From NCBI GenBank assembly GCA_041390685.1, contig JAWKPL010000001.1:310001-374000 (forward strand): a stretch of DNA of 64,000 nt, read 5' to 3'. A program made the translations under genes and the position numbers. This stretch comes from JAIBBD01 sp041390685. GTDB taxonomy: Bacteria; Chloroflexota; Dehalococcoidia; UBA2979. Below are positions 1-8,658 of the stretch, one piece after another (the first letter of the stretch is position 1; each line of letters begins with the position of its first letter). A model generated the notes under the pieces. It did no database searches. It had not been told where the DNA came from and saw nothing but the letters and a program-made list of their open reading frames with translations.

Positions 1-219
1 TACGACTGGCTCTGGCGCGAGCGGAGCCTGCGGAGCGTCGCGAACTACACCCGCGAGGATGCGCGCGAGTTCCTCGAGCTGGCGCACACCATCCCGCTGC
101 GCACCGAGACGCAGCTCTTCCCCCTCGGCGAGGCGAACGAGGCGCTCCGGGTGCTCGCGCGCGGCGAGCTGCGCGGGACGGCGGTGCTTACGATGGACGA
201 GCGACGCGTCACTCGATGA
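1..219 (+). CDS. Zinc-dependent alcohol dehydrogenase, C-terminal fragment
   Basis: The window opens inside this gene; only the last 72 residues are present, in frame 1, ending with TGA. The fragment contains the pattern LRSVANYTREDAREFL followed by a run ending in LRGTAVL, which matches the C-terminal end of the catalytic domain of medium-chain (MDR) zinc alcohol dehydrogenases of the AdhP-like type, as recalled from that family. The zinc-binding residues and the Rossmann fold lie upstream and cannot be checked. The uspA-like gene follows 21 bases later on the same strand with its own ribosome binding site, so the two may be co-transcribed. The MDR assignment is fairly secure; the substrate is unknown. 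Confidence 0.7.
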   Translation, partial: YDWLWRERSLRSVANYTREDAREFLELAHTIPLRTETQLFPLGEANEALRVLARGELRGTAVLTMDERRVTR

Positions 220-240
220 CGCGCGGGGCCGGAGGGACCG

Positions 241-663
241 ATGTACCAGAAGATCCTGTACCCGACCGACGGATCGGAGCTGTCGAGGCTGGCGCTGCCG
301 CACGTGGTAGCGATCGCCTATGCGCTTGGCATCCCCGTGGTCGTGCTTCAGGCCGTGGAGATCGTCACCGAAGCGGACGCGATGACCGTGCCTGAGCGTC
401 GCGAGGAGGCCGAGCAGTGCGTCACTGACATCGCGGCGTCACTCGAGGGGCAGGGTGTAACCGTCGCCAGCACGCGCGTCATCGAGGGCGATGCGGGGCG
501 CTCGATCGTGAGCGCCGTGACCGAAGAGGGGGCTGACCTGATCGTCATGGCGACGCGTGGGAATTCGGGCCTGCGCCGCCTGGCGCTCGGCTCGGTCGCG
601 GAGCATGTGATGACACGCGCTCCCTGTGCCGTGCTGCTCGTCAGCCCGCCCCATCACGACTGA
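241..663 (+). CDS. Universal stress protein, UspA family
   Basis: A 140-residue single-domain Usp protein. It starts with the typical beta strand and Asp loop (KILYPTDGSE, residues 4-13) and ends with the nucleotide-binding motif MATRG-x9-GS (residues 103-118), a variant of the ATP-binding G-2x-G-9x-G-S signature with Ala in place of the first Gly, followed by APCAVLLV. Length is normal for the family. The ATG is preceded by GGAGGG at a good distance. The role is probably a cytoplasmic ATP-binding stress protein; the precise partner is unknown. Its last 23 bases overlap the end of the convergent GH65 gene, so transcripts from the two genes would be antisense at their 3' ends. Confidence 0.92.
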   Translation: MYQKILYPTDGSELSRLALPHVVAIAYALGIPVVVLQAVEIVTEADAMTVPERREEAEQCVTDIAASLEGQGVTVASTRVIEGDAGRSIVSAVTEEGADLIVMATRGNSGLRRLALGSVAEHVMTRAPCAVLLVSPPHHD

Positions 664-3031
664 CGAGTCCGCCGCCTGCCTCGTCGAGGTCGTGCATCGG
701 CCCCCGTCCCTTCGGCTGTCGGGGGGCGACCCTGGGCTCCATCGGAGGCACATCGACACGGACGGGCGTGCCGGCCGTCAGCGTGACCCGCTCGCCGTGG
801 TGGAGGACGTGGAGCGGTTCGCCAGAGCGCAGGTCATACACCGCGGCCTCCGGGGTCACGCCCACCTCCAGCTGACGTCCCTGGTAGCAGAGACGGAAGG
901 AGATACGGGCAAGCTCTCGCGGTACGCGGGGGGCGAACGCGAGGCGCCCCTGGTGGACGCGCATGCCGCCGAAGCCCGCAACGAGCATCGACCACACGCC
1001 CGCCAGCGCCGCGAGGTGCAATCCGTTGCGCGTGTTGTCGTGCAGGTCGCCGAGGTCCAGTAGCGCGGTCTCCCGCAAGTACTGGTACGCGAGGTCGAGG
1101 TGGCCGACCTCAGCCGCGATGATGCCCTGCGTGACCGCGGAGAGCGAGGAGTCGCGCACCGTTAGCGCCTCGTAGTACGCGAAGTTGCACCGCTTCTCCT
1201 CGAGGGTGAAGGCGTCGCCGCGCAGGTGCATCGCCAGCACGAGGTCAGCCTGCTTGAGCACTTGCTTGCGGTAGAGGTCGAAGTACGGGAAGTGCAGAAA
1301 GAGCGGGTACTTGTCCGGAGGCGTGGAGTCGAAATCCCAGGTCTCGAGGGTGGTGTAGCCGTCGGACTGTGGGTGCACCCCGAGTTCCGGGTCGAAGGGG
1401 ATGAACATGTCGCGCGCCGCGTCGCGCCAGGACGCTATCTCGTCCGGGGTCACGCCGAGCGCCGCCGCCGCCGCCTCGAAGCGCTCGGCGGCGTTGGCGG
1501 CCGCCCACAGGTTTCGCTCCGCCATGAGGTTCGTGTAGACGTTGTTGTTCTGCAGGGCGCTGTACTCATCGGGGCCGGTCACGCCCGAAATGCGGAACTG
1601 ACCGAGGCGGTCGTGGTGTCCGAGGGCGCGCCAGAGCCGGGCGGTCTCGACGAGCAGTTCGAGCCCGGCCTCGCGCAGGAACGCCTCGTCGCCCGTCGCA
1701 TCGAAGTACCAGCTCACGGCGGCCGCAACATCCGCGTTCACGTGGAAGGCGGCGGTGCCAGCGGGCCAGTACCCGGAGCACTCGGCGCCGGCGATCGTGC
1801 GCCAGGGAAAGGTCGCGCCCCCGAGTCCGAGCGCCCTCGCTCGCTGGCGCGCGATCGGCAGTGTCGAGTGACGCCAGCGCAGCGCGTGCGCGGCGACATC
1901 GGGCTTCGTGTAGATGAGCGCCGGGAGCACGAACGTCTCACTGTCCCAGAAGGCATGGCCATCGTACCCCTGCCCCGTGAGGCCCTTGGCGGGGATCGCG
2001 CGTTCCTCCGCCCGTGCGCTCGCCTGCAACACCTGGAACAGTGCGAATCGCGCCGCCTGCTCCACCGCCGCGTCGCCCTCAACCTCGATCATGGCGCGCG
2101 ACCAGAAGTCATCGAGATAGGCGCGCTGCTCGTCGAGCAGTCCATCCCAGCCGGAGTAGCGAGCAGCCGTCAGCGCCGCGGCCACCTGGTCCTGGAGCGC
2201 CTGCCGCGAGCGGACGCCTGACCAGCCGTACGCGAGAAACTTCACCACACGCAGACGGTCGCCCGGCTGCAGGACCGTGGTCGCCGTCACGCGCCCCATG
2301 TCCGGCGAAGACTCGGCCACGACCTCGACCTTTCGCGGCGCTTCGATGATGTGGTCCATGGCTGCGGCAACCCGCAGGCCGCTCCCCGCGGTGTGGTGGA
2401 CGAGGACGACACGGCCCGGGCCGCGCGACTCGTCGTACTCGGCGACCAGCGGCGAGCGGAGGGCTTCGGCGACGCGGGGGTCCCCCATCGGCGCGGCCAG
2501 GGGCTCGTTCGCCACGAGCTCCGACTGCACGACGACGCGCGCAGGCTCATCCACCGCCTCGACCTCGAAACTGATCGCGGCGACCGCACGCTGCGTGAAG
2601 GAGACGAGTCGTTTCGAGGAGACGCGCACCCGCTGTCCGGCGGGTGACTCCCATTCGACGTCGCGCTGCAGGGTCCCCGCGCGCAGGTCGAGCTCACGGT
2701 CGTGCGCCTGAAGCTTCCCGTAACGGATGTCGAAGGGCTCGTCATCGACCAGCAGCCGCATGAGCTTGCCGTTCGTGACGTTGATCAGGGCCTGCCCTGA
2801 CTCGGGGTACCCGTATCCGCCCTCGGCGTACGGGAGCGGGCGGAGCTCGTAGAAGCCGTTGAGGTACGTCCCGGGGGTCCCCGCCGGCTCGCCCTCGTCG
2901 AGGTTGCCACGGAGCCCGATGTGCCCGTTCGAGAGCGCGAAGATCGACTCGGTCTCCGCGAGCACGTCGAGGTCGATTCCGCACTCGCGGATGCACCACG
3001 GGTCGTATGCGAAACATCGATGCGCGATCAT
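641..3031 (-). CDS. Glycoside hydrolase family 65 protein (probable disaccharide phosphorylase)
   Basis: 796 residues, the usual size for GH65. The N-terminal super-sandwich domain includes LSNGHIGLRGNLDEGEP near residues 33-50, and the (alpha/alpha)6 domain contains HAFWDSETFV and GVTGPDEYS, whose Glu (about residue 489) is the expected general acid; it corresponds to the catalytic Glu of maltose phosphorylase. GH65 enzymes split trehalose, maltose, kojibiose or similar disaccharides with phosphate, giving beta-glucose-1-phosphate. The start overlaps the stop of the upstream beta-phosphoglucomutase gene by 4 bases (ATGA), so both are translated together and beta-G1P would be passed on to give G6P. 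The arrangement resembles the mycobacterial Rv3400-Rv3401 pair. The disaccharide cannot be told from sequence. Confidence 0.9.
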   Translation of the reverse strand: MIAHRCFAYDPWCIRECGIDLDVLAETESIFALSNGHIGLRGNLDEGEPAGTPGTYLNGFYELRPLPYAEGGYGYPESGQALINVTNGKLMRLLVDDEPFDIRYGKLQAHDRELDLRAGTLQRDVEWESPAGQRVRVSSKRLVSFTQRAVAAISFEVEAVDEPARVVVQSELVANEPLAAPMGDPRVAEALRSPLVAEYDESRGPGRVVLVHHTAGSGLRVAAAMDHIIEAPRKVEVVAESSPDMGRVTATTVLQPGDRLRVVKFLAYGWSGVRSRQALQDQVAAALTAARYSGWDGLLDEQRAYLDDFWSRAMIEVEGDAAVEQAARFALFQVLQASARAEERAIPAKGLTGQGYDGHAFWDSETFVLPALIYTKPDVAAHALRWRHSTLPIARQRARALGLGGATFPWRTIAGAECSGYWPAGTAAFHVNADVAAAVSWYFDATGDEAFLREAGLELLVETARLWRALGHHDRLGQFRISGVTGPDEYSALQNNNVYTNLMAERNLWAAANAAERFEAAAAALGVTPDEIASWRDAARDMFIPFDPELGVHPQSDGYTTLETWDFDSTPPDKYPLFLHFPYFDLYRKQVLKQADLVLAMHLRGDAFTLEEKRCNFAYYEALTVRDSSLSAVTQGIIAAEVGHLDLAYQYLRETALLDLGDLHDNTRNGLHLAALAGVWSMLVAGFGGMRVHQGRLAFAPRVPRELARISFRLCYQGRQLEVGVTPEAAVYDLRSGEPLHVLHHGERVTLTAGTPVRVDVPPMEPRVAPRQPKGRGPMHDLDEAGGGLVSRDGAG

Positions 3032-3771
3032 GCGGCGCCCAGCAACTCCCCCAGGTCACCTACCACGATATCAGCCCCGTGCTGCCGTAAAGCCTCCGCC
3101 TGGCCGGCGCGGTCGATACCCACGACGCATCCGAACCCGCCGGCACGACCAGCCTCGACGCCCACGAGCGCGTCCTCGAAGACGGCCGCCTGGCCCGGCG
3201 GGACAGCCAGCGCCTCGGCGGCGGCAAGGAACGCGTCCGGGGCGGGCTTACCCGCCAGTCCGCGCGCCGAGGCAACCAGGCCGTCGACGACCACCTCGAA
3301 CTCGTCGGCGAGGCCCGCGGAGACCAACACGGGCCGGGCGTTCGCGCTCGAGGACACGACCGCGCAACGGAGCCCGCGCGCACGGGCGGCGCGGACATAG
3401 GCGACCGAGCCCGCGTACGCCGGTGCCGCATGCGCCCTCAGCTCAAGCAGCACGAGGTCGTTCTTGCGCCGCCCGAGGCCGAGCACAGTCGCTGCGTCCG
3501 CAGTGTCATCGGCGGTCCCTTCGGGCAGGGCGATGTCGCGACTGGCGAGGAACGAGCGCACGCCATCGAGGCGCGGGCGGCCGTCGACGTAGCGGCGGTA
3601 GTCCTCGACCGGGTCGAATGGGAGGAGGGGCGAGCCACCGGCTTCCGCGAGGGCGCGGAGCAGCGGGTCGAACGTCGCCTTCCACGCGGCGGCATGCACC
3701 GACGCCGTGTCCGTGAGGACGCCGTCGAGGTCGAAGAGGCAGGCAACGATGCCCGCGGGCAGCCCAAGCAC
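3028..3771 (-). CDS. Beta-phosphoglucomutase family HAD hydrolase
   Basis: 247 residues. The HAD nucleophile motif is LFDLDGVLTDT, with Asp14 and Asp16 as nucleophile and acid/base; later motifs are VVSSSAN, GKPAPDAFLAA and FEDALVGVEAG, in normal order with a cap domain between. It probably converts beta-glucose-1-phosphate, made by the overlapping downstream GH65 phosphorylase, to glucose-6-phosphate. The start is GTG at 3771. A TAGCGT box lies exactly 6 bases upstream and the GGAGGA between them is too close to serve as a ribosome binding site, so the transcript is probably leaderless. The family call is strong; exclusive beta-PGM activity is inferred from the partner gene. Confidence 0.87.
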   Translation of the reverse strand: MLGLPAGIVACLFDLDGVLTDTASVHAAAWKATFDPLLRALAEAGGSPLLPFDPVEDYRRYVDGRPRLDGVRSFLASRDIALPEGTADDTADAATVLGLGRRKNDLVLLELRAHAAPAYAGSVAYVRAARARGLRCAVVSSSANARPVLVSAGLADEFEVVVDGLVASARGLAGKPAPDAFLAAAEALAVPPGQAAVFEDALVGVEAGRAGGFGCVVGIDRAGQAEALRQHGADIVVGDLGELLGAA

Positions 3772-3777
3772 TCCTCC

Positions 3778-3783
3778 ACGCTA
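3778..3783 (-). promoter_or_regulatory. -10 box of the HAD/GH65 operon (leaderless)
   Basis: TAGCGT on the minus strand, 6 bases before the GTG start at 3771. No clear -35 element is seen. The spacing matches a transcript starting at the start codon. Confidence 0.5.
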
Positions 3784-3813
3784 CCACGCGTGGTCACGGG
3801 CCACGCCTCCGGC

Positions 3814-3819
3814 TACCAT
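3814..3819 (+). promoter_or_regulatory. -10 box of the FmdB-like gene
   Basis: TACCAT on the plus strand, 19 bases before the ATG at 3839. A start site about 7 bases downstream would leave a leader of roughly 13 bases carrying the GAGGAGG ribosome binding site. Confidence 0.45.
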
Positions 3820-3838
3820 GGCCTGCCGAGGAGGACAT

Positions 3839-4078
3839 ATGCCGCTGTACGAGTACTACTGCCGCAAGTGCGACGACCGGTTCGAGCGTCTGCGCCCCGC
3901 CGGCACCCGGGACGAGCCCGTGCGCTGCCCGGCCGGACATGCGGGCAGCAGGCCTGTGGTCTCGCTGTTCGCCTCGGTCGCCACGATGACACGGCCCGCG
4001 CGAGGCGAAACCGCGCCCGAGCGCGCGATGGGAGGCGGCTGTGCCTGCGGCGGGGGTGGCTGCGGCTGCGGGCACTGA
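3839..4078 (+). CDS. FmdB-family zinc ribbon protein
   Basis: A 79-residue protein beginning MPLYEYYCRKCDDRFE, the standard start of the FmdB/CxxC_CXXC_SSSS family. Zinc ligands are Cys8 and Cys11 of the first pair; the usual second CxxC pair is reduced to a single Cys within VRCPAGH, so the His there may serve as a ligand. The C terminus is a Gly/Cys-rich tail ending in GGCACGGGGCGCGH. The start chosen is the ATG with GAGGAGG just upstream. Family members are small and mostly uncharacterised; FmdB has been linked to regulation of formamidase genes, but nothing here supports that role. It lies between the divergent HAD gene and a convergent MFS gene. Confidence 0.82.
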   Translation: MPLYEYYCRKCDDRFERLRPAGTRDEPVRCPAGHAGSRPVVSLFASVATMTRPARGETAPERAMGGGCACGGGGCGCGH

Positions 4079-4096
4079 CGTCCCGTAACAGCGGCG

Positions 4097-5473
4097 CTAG
4101 TGCGCCGGCGCGCCCTCGGCGCCGGCCGCCGGCACCGGCTCACCACGCTCGACCTCGATTGGAGGCCTCTCCTCGGCAGGAGGCGGGACCTTCGGCGGCG
4201 GCTGACGGGAGACGAGGATGGCGAGCGCGCCCGCGACGTAGCAGCCCAGCAGTCCGATGAACGCCCCCGTATACGTGCCGTAGGCGTCGAAGTACCACGC
4301 GACCGCGAGCGAACCGGACGACCCGAACACAATCCCGAGCGGCACGCCAACGCTGCGCACCGCGCCAATATAGCGACGGCCATAGTAGCGAGCCCAGATG
4401 TACTCGCTGAGCGGGATGCCCCCGCCGAACCCGAAGCCCCACAGGAAGAACCCCGCGTACATCGGGACGAGTGCGGCCTCGAAACCCGATGCGATCAGCA
4501 TGACCAGCGTCCCCATCCCGCACGCGCCAAAGGCGCCCGCGAACAGGACGCGCGTCTCGAAGCGCCGGAGCGACCAGCCCCAGACGAACTTCGAGAGGAG
4601 GTTGGCAAGACCGGCGATCGCGACGCCGAACGACGCCTGCGTCCTCGACAGGCCGGCGTCGGTCATGAACGGGATGCCGTGCGTCAGCACCGCCGTCATC
4701 GCCGCTCCGAAGAAACCCATGCCGATGGTGATGAGCCACACGCCGGGCGTCCGGATCGCCTCGGCGCGAGTGTACGAGTTCTCGAAGTCACGCTGCAGCT
4801 CCGCGAGCGCGGCTGTGTTCGCCTCGGACGGCGGGTCGTCGTCGCGGCGGCCGTCCGGCAGCAAGCCGTGGTCCTCCGGCTGACGGCGCATCAGCAGCGC
4901 CACCGGGATCAGCACGACGGCGACGACCACGCCGAGCACGACGTAGCCGTCACGCCACCCGAGGTGGTCGACGACCTGCGTCATACCGATGGGTGCGATC
5001 AGGCCCGCCATGGAGATGCCGATGGAGCCCATCGCGATCGCCCATCCCCGGCGGATGACGAACCACTTCGAGAGCGTGATGTTCACGACAAGGGGGCCGG
5101 ATAGCGACTGCCCCACGCCGCCGGCGAGCGCCTGGCAGAAGATGAACTGCCACGGCGCATTCACCCGAGACACGAGGATCAGCGCCGAGGCGTAGACAAC
5201 GCCACCGACGAGCATCAACGGCCGCGCGCCGTAGCGGTCCACCAGCGGACCGATGAAGAAGCCCATCACGCCACCGAGCCCGAACGCGAGCGACCCCGCA
5301 AGCGCGAACTGTCCGGCGCTCCAGTTCAGCTCCTCGGTGACCGGGCGCAGGAAGACGCCCGCCACCTGCAGTCCCCCGCCGACGGCGGTGAACTGGGCGA
5401 GCATCGCGCCGAGGACGATCCACCACCCGTAGTACAGGCGGCCCGGACGACCGGCAGAATCCGCGACCGCCAT
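4097..5473 (-). CDS. MFS transporter, monocarboxylate/oxalate-formate type
   Basis: 458 residues with about 12 hydrophobic segments and a charged loop in the middle (around residues 205-235). YYGWWIVLGAMLAQF at the start, GPLVDRYGARPLMLVG after helix 2, and GWAIAMGSIGISMAGLIAPIG are typical of the MCT/OFA branch of the major facilitator family, which moves small carboxylates. The C-terminal tail is Pro/Glu-rich and cytoplasmic. Two start codons are possible: the ATG at 5497 lacks a ribosome binding site, while the one at 5473 follows GGAGGAAAGAGGGG, so 5473 is preferred. Substrate unknown. A TAAGAT -10 box lies about 70 bases upstream. Confidence 0.88.
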   Translation of the reverse strand: MAVADSAGRPGRLYYGWWIVLGAMLAQFTAVGGGLQVAGVFLRPVTEELNWSAGQFALAGSLAFGLGGVMGFFIGPLVDRYGARPLMLVGGVVYASALILVSRVNAPWQFIFCQALAGGVGQSLSGPLVVNITLSKWFVIRRGWAIAMGSIGISMAGLIAPIGMTQVVDHLGWRDGYVVLGVVVAVVLIPVALLMRRQPEDHGLLPDGRRDDDPPSEANTAALAELQRDFENSYTRAEAIRTPGVWLITIGMGFFGAAMTAVLTHGIPFMTDAGLSRTQASFGVAIAGLANLLSKFVWGWSLRRFETRVLFAGAFGACGMGTLVMLIASGFEAALVPMYAGFFLWGFGFGGGIPLSEYIWARYYGRRYIGAVRSVGVPLGIVFGSSGSLAVAWYFDAYGTYTGAFIGLLGCYVAGALAILVSRQPPPKVPPPAEERPPIEVERGEPVPAAGAEGAPAH

Positions 5474-5539
5474 CGACCCCTCTTTCCTCCGGCTCATCGG
5501 AACGCGGAGCGCGGCGCGCCGATACTGACGCCGGGCTGA

Positions 5540-5545
5540 ATCTTA
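5540..5545 (-). promoter_or_regulatory. -10 box of the MCT-like MFS gene
   Basis: TAAGAT on the minus strand, preceded by TG directly, 67 bases before the ATG at 5473. It lies back to back with the plus-strand box at 5579, so the two MFS genes diverge from a shared 170-base region. Confidence 0.4.
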
Positions 5546-5578
5546 CAGGGTCGCCACACATCGCGCGTATTCGTCGGG

Positions 5579-5584
5579 TACTAT
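5579..5584 (+). promoter_or_regulatory. -10 box of the second MFS gene
   Basis: TACTAT on the plus strand, giving a predicted leader of about 52 bases before the ATG at 5643. A clear -35 was not found. Confidence 0.4.
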
Positions 5585-5642
5585 TGGGAGACGCCGCGCA
5601 CCTCCGTCGGGGGGCGGAGCAGCCGGGGCGCAGGAGTCGTGC

Positions 5643-7073
5643 ATGGCATCCATCGAGTCCGCCCGCGACAGCGGGCAGGAAGCGTCTCGCGTACCCTCGA
5701 GCACGTCGCCCGCCTCCGAGAGCGGGCGCCGAGGCTGGGGCGGGACATTCAGCGCGCTCGCGGAGCGCGACTACGCCGTTTACTTCGTCGGGAACCTCTC
5801 GTTCTTCCTCGCGATGCAGATGGACCAGTTGCTCCGAGGGCTCTTCGCGCTCCGCATCACAGACGGGGCATGGGCCCTCGGCGTGGTCTCCGTCGCAAAC
5901 GCCCTGCCGATGCTCATCGTCGCCCCGTTCGGAGGCGTGATCGCCGACCGCTACAGCAAGAAGAAGCTCTTGCTGTGGACGCAGGGCTTCATCGCAACGA
6001 TCAATGTGCTGTTCACGGTGCTGATCTTCCTCGACCTCGTCGAGTTCTGGCACTTGCTGCTCGGGGCGTTCCTGCAGGGGATCACGTTCTCGGTCGCGAT
6101 GCCGGTTCGGAACGCGCTCGTGCCGCAGCTGATCCCGCGGCACAAGCTGATGAACGCGGTGTCTCTGCAGATGGGTGGCATGAACCTTACGCGCATCATC
6201 GGGCCTGCGCTCGCGGGCCTGCTCGTCGCCCCGCTGGGCATCGGCGCGGTATGGGGCATCGAAGCGGCCCTCTTCGCCACTGCGACGCTGTCGATCCTGC
6301 CGCTGCCCTCGCACGGCATGACCGGCCGCGCCGGGGGCGGCGAGGCGATGCTCGGCCAGCTGGCCGGGGGCTTCCGCTATATCGGCCGCGCGCCGCTCAT
6401 CCGCGTCCTTCTGCTGTCGGCCCTGGTCATGCCGCTATTCGCGTTCCCCGTCCAGCTCGTGCTGCCGGTCTTCGCCATCAAGGTCTACGACATGGACTCC
6501 GGCGCGCTGGGCATCCTCATGGCGTTCGCGGGCATCGGCGGCCTCATCGGCGCGCTGCTCACGGCGAGCCTCGACTCCGTCCCGCACAAGGGCCGCATCA
6601 TGCTCATCGGTGCGCTGCTACAGGGGGGCGCGTTCATCGCCTTCGCGCTCACGCCCTACTTCCCGGTCGCCCTCGTGCTCCTCGCGGCCGGCAACGTCGG
6701 CGGCATGCTCTTTATGACCACCAACAACTCGGTGATCCAGACCCGGGTTCCAGAGGAGTTCCGTGGCCGGGTGATGGCCGTCCTGATGATGTCGTTCGGC
6801 GTAATGCCGCTGGGCGTGCTCCCGATGACACTCGCCGCGGACGCTATTGGCGCACCGGCGGCCGTCGTCATCTCCTCGACGCTGATGATCCTGACGCTGG
6901 CGGCGTTCTTCATCTCCAGCAGCCAGTTGCGCACGCTGCAGGTAACGCCCGGGCGCCGCGCCGAGCTGTCCCCGGCGCAGGCGGCGGCCCTGGTGGCCGA
7001 GGGGAAGATCACCGAGGAGGAGGCCGCACAGCTCACGGGCCTCGCGGAGGCGCCCGCGGCTGGCGACGCCTGA
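5643..7073 (+). CDS. MFS transporter, enterobactin exporter (MFS_3)-like
   Basis: 476 residues. After a polar N-terminal tail of about 45 residues come 10-12 membrane segments; the cytoplasmic loop motif is GGVIADRYSKKKLLL and the sixth-helix region NALVPQLIPRHKLMNAVSL is characteristic of the EntS/MFS_3 exporter group. The C terminus after the last helix carries a short SHOCT-like acidic helix (LSPAQAAALVAEGKITEEE). GGAG lies 6 bases before the ATG. It probably exports a small molecule or drug; the substrate is not predictable. It converges on the phosphotriesterase gene with a 2-base gap and no visible terminator, so antisense read-through is likely. Confidence 0.87.
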   Translation: MASIESARDSGQEASRVPSSTSPASESGRRGWGGTFSALAERDYAVYFVGNLSFFLAMQMDQLLRGLFALRITDGAWALGVVSVANALPMLIVAPFGGVIADRYSKKKLLLWTQGFIATINVLFTVLIFLDLVEFWHLLLGAFLQGITFSVAMPVRNALVPQLIPRHKLMNAVSLQMGGMNLTRIIGPALAGLLVAPLGIGAVWGIEAALFATATLSILPLPSHGMTGRAGGGEAMLGQLAGGFRYIGRAPLIRVLLLSALVMPLFAFPVQLVLPVFAIKVYDMDSGALGILMAFAGIGGLIGALLTASLDSVPHKGRIMLIGALLQGGAFIAFALTPYFPVALVLLAAGNVGGMLFMTTNNSVIQTRVPEEFRGRVMAVLMMSFGVMPLGVLPMTLAADAIGAPAAVVISSTLMILTLAAFFISSSQLRTLQVTPGRRAELSPAQAAALVAEGKITEEEAAQLTGLAEAPAAGDA

Positions 7074-7075
7074 CG

Positions 7076-8026
7076 CTAGGCCGGACGTCCGCCGAGCAGG
7101 AACGACGCCGGCGCCTCGACCAGCATGCGATCGATGTCCGCATTGGCGACGCCGGCGCGCCTCAGCGCCGGCACCGCCTCCCGTACGACGTGGGTGTACA
7201 GCGACGGTGAGCGGTGCTCAAGGTGCCCGCCCCACGGCCAGTAGCTCGACAGGCTGGCCTCCGGGACGTGGTCGTGGCCCAGCATGATGCGTGCGGCATG
7301 TCCGGCCGCGCACAGCCGCGCGATCGCGTCGATGACGCGCGCTTCGTGTTCGCGGCCCTGGCCGAAGTGGTCGACCGAGAGGTAGTGCCGGCGCGCGAGC
7401 ACCTCTTCGAGGTACCCAACGTCATCGGTGAACGAGTGGCCGACCGCCGCGAGGTGCGGCGGCAGACCTTCCTCCGCGAAGACCCGCATCTGCTCCCGGC
7501 CGATCGTGTACGGGCCGGTGTGTGTCGTGACCGGCACGCCGGTGCGCATCGCCGCGCGCGCAGCGGCCCGCAGCACCCGCCCTTCGAGCTCCCCGACGCC
7601 GGGCGGGTCGGAGTTCGCGACCTTGATCACGCCGGCGCGGCAGTCCGCCTCGCCTACCCCGACCTCGATCTCGCGAGTGAAGAGCGCGGCGAGGTCGTCC
7701 ACGCTCGCCTGCGCGAAGGCCCGAGGGATGTCCAACCAGATGCCCGTCGCTATCACCACATGGACGCCCGCGCGCTCGGCGGCGATCCGGACGAGGCCGG
7801 CCTCGCGCCCGAGGTCGGGCGTCGTGACGTCGATGATCGTGCGGACGCCGGCCGCCTTCGCTTCCTCGAGCTCGCGAGCGATGTGATCGACTTCGGCCTC
7901 GGCATCGGTCATCCAGGCGTACGAGTGGCGAAGGCCCGGAGAGGCGATGAGCAGATGCTCGTGAGACAGCGTGATACCGAGTTCCCGGTGATCCACCGGC
8001 CCTGTCGCGGTCTGCACCTCGCCCAT
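7076..8026 (-). CDS. Phosphotriesterase-family metal-dependent hydrolase
   Basis: 316 residues with the amidohydrolase fold of the PTE family. Metal ligands are visible in order: HEH (residues 22-24), the Lys in GVIKVAN expected to be carbamylated, His in VTTHTGPY, His in AAVGHSF, and Asp in LGHDHV. These are the full set of PTE/PLL binuclear-site residues. Such enzymes hydrolyse lactones or phosphotriesters; lactonase is the commoner native activity in bacteria, but that is inference. The ATG follows GAGGAGG. It diverges from the PNPOx-fold gene, with overlapping -10 boxes between them. Confidence 0.88.
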   Translation of the reverse strand: MGEVQTATGPVDHRELGITLSHEHLLIASPGLRHSYAWMTDAEAEVDHIARELEEAKAAGVRTIIDVTTPDLGREAGLVRIAAERAGVHVVIATGIWLDIPRAFAQASVDDLAALFTREIEVGVGEADCRAGVIKVANSDPPGVGELEGRVLRAAARAAMRTGVPVTTHTGPYTIGREQMRVFAEEGLPPHLAAVGHSFTDDVGYLEEVLARRHYLSVDHFGQGREHEARVIDAIARLCAAGHAARIMLGHDHVPEASLSSYWPWGGHLEHRSPSLYTHVVREAVPALRRAGVANADIDRMLVEAPASFLLGGRPA

Positions 8027-8061
8027 CGTCGCCTCCTCGTCCGTTTGCGCTCGACGGTCGC

Positions 8062-8068
8062 TACGATA
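8062..8068. promoter_or_regulatory. Divergent overlapping -10 boxes
   Basis: TACGAT on the plus strand (8062-8067) and TATCGT on the minus strand (8063-8068) occupy almost the same bases between the phosphotriesterase and PNPOx-fold genes. If both work, only one direction can be occupied at a time. Confidence 0.4.
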
Positions 8069-8118
8069 GGGCGGGCGAACGAGAATGCAACATCCGTATT
8101 ACAAGGCAGGAGGGACCG

Positions 8119-8571
8119 ATGGCCGACTGGCCGCGATTCGACGAGGACGGGAAGCGGCTCAATGAGGAAGGCGATCGCTTTCTCAACGAGCACACCCGCA
8201 AGGGCATCCTGATTACCAACGGCCGCGACGGGCGACCGCACGCAGTGCCCCTGGTCTACTTCCGCGTGGGCGACGACCTCTACATGGCGGGCCGTCGCCG
8301 CTCCCAGCGCCTCGCGAACATCGCCCGCGACCCCAGGGTGAGCTTCCTCGTGGAAGACGGCGAGACGATGCCCACCTTCCAGGGCCTGCTCCTGCAAGGC
8401 GACGCCGAGGTGATCGGCGAAGACGACGAGAAGCTGCGCGTCGCGCGAGCCGCGGCCGAGCAGCGCGGCGAGCCCGAGGACGCCTGGCCGACGACGCCTC
8501 CACCCGGCATGCTGATCCGCGTGTCGCCCCGGCGGTACATCTCCTGGGACAACACGCGCGTCCAGCGCTGA
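8119..8571 (+). CDS. Pyridoxamine 5'-phosphate oxidase-fold protein (flavin/F420 split barrel)
   Basis: 150 residues. The split-barrel core shows KGILITNGRDGRPHAVPLVY (residues 31-50), a cofactor-loop RRRSQRLANIARDPRVSFLV, and a C-terminal ISWDNTRVQR. This is the layout of F420/flavin-binding PPOX-class proteins that carry out two-electron reductions on an unknown substrate. An F420-dependent LLM enzyme is encoded elsewhere in the window, which makes F420 possible here. The ATG is preceded by GGAGGG. A strong hairpin terminator follows 20 bases after the stop. Confidence 0.8.
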   Translation: MADWPRFDEDGKRLNEEGDRFLNEHTRKGILITNGRDGRPHAVPLVYFRVGDDLYMAGRRRSQRLANIARDPRVSFLVEDGETMPTFQGLLLQGDAEVIGEDDEKLRVARAAAEQRGEPEDAWPTTPPPGMLIRVSPRRYISWDNTRVQR

Positions 8572-8591
8572 GGCCCGGCCTCGATCAACCA

Positions 8592-8622
8592 GAAGAGCCC
8601 TCGGGAATCCCGAGGGCTCTTC
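8592..8622. terminator. Bidirectional hairpin terminator
   Basis: A perfect 14-bp inverted repeat with a 3-base loop, lying between the convergent PNPOx-fold and acyl-CoA dehydrogenase genes. No long T run follows on either side, but the stem strength and position suit shared termination. Confidence 0.8.
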
Positions 8623-8658
8623 GTTGTCGCTACCGTCGCGCCGAAGCGCGCTGGAAGG

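Noticed and set aside
1226..2221. Long open frame opposite the GH65 gene
   Set aside because: It mirrors the codon structure of the real gene at high GC and has no recognisable motif.
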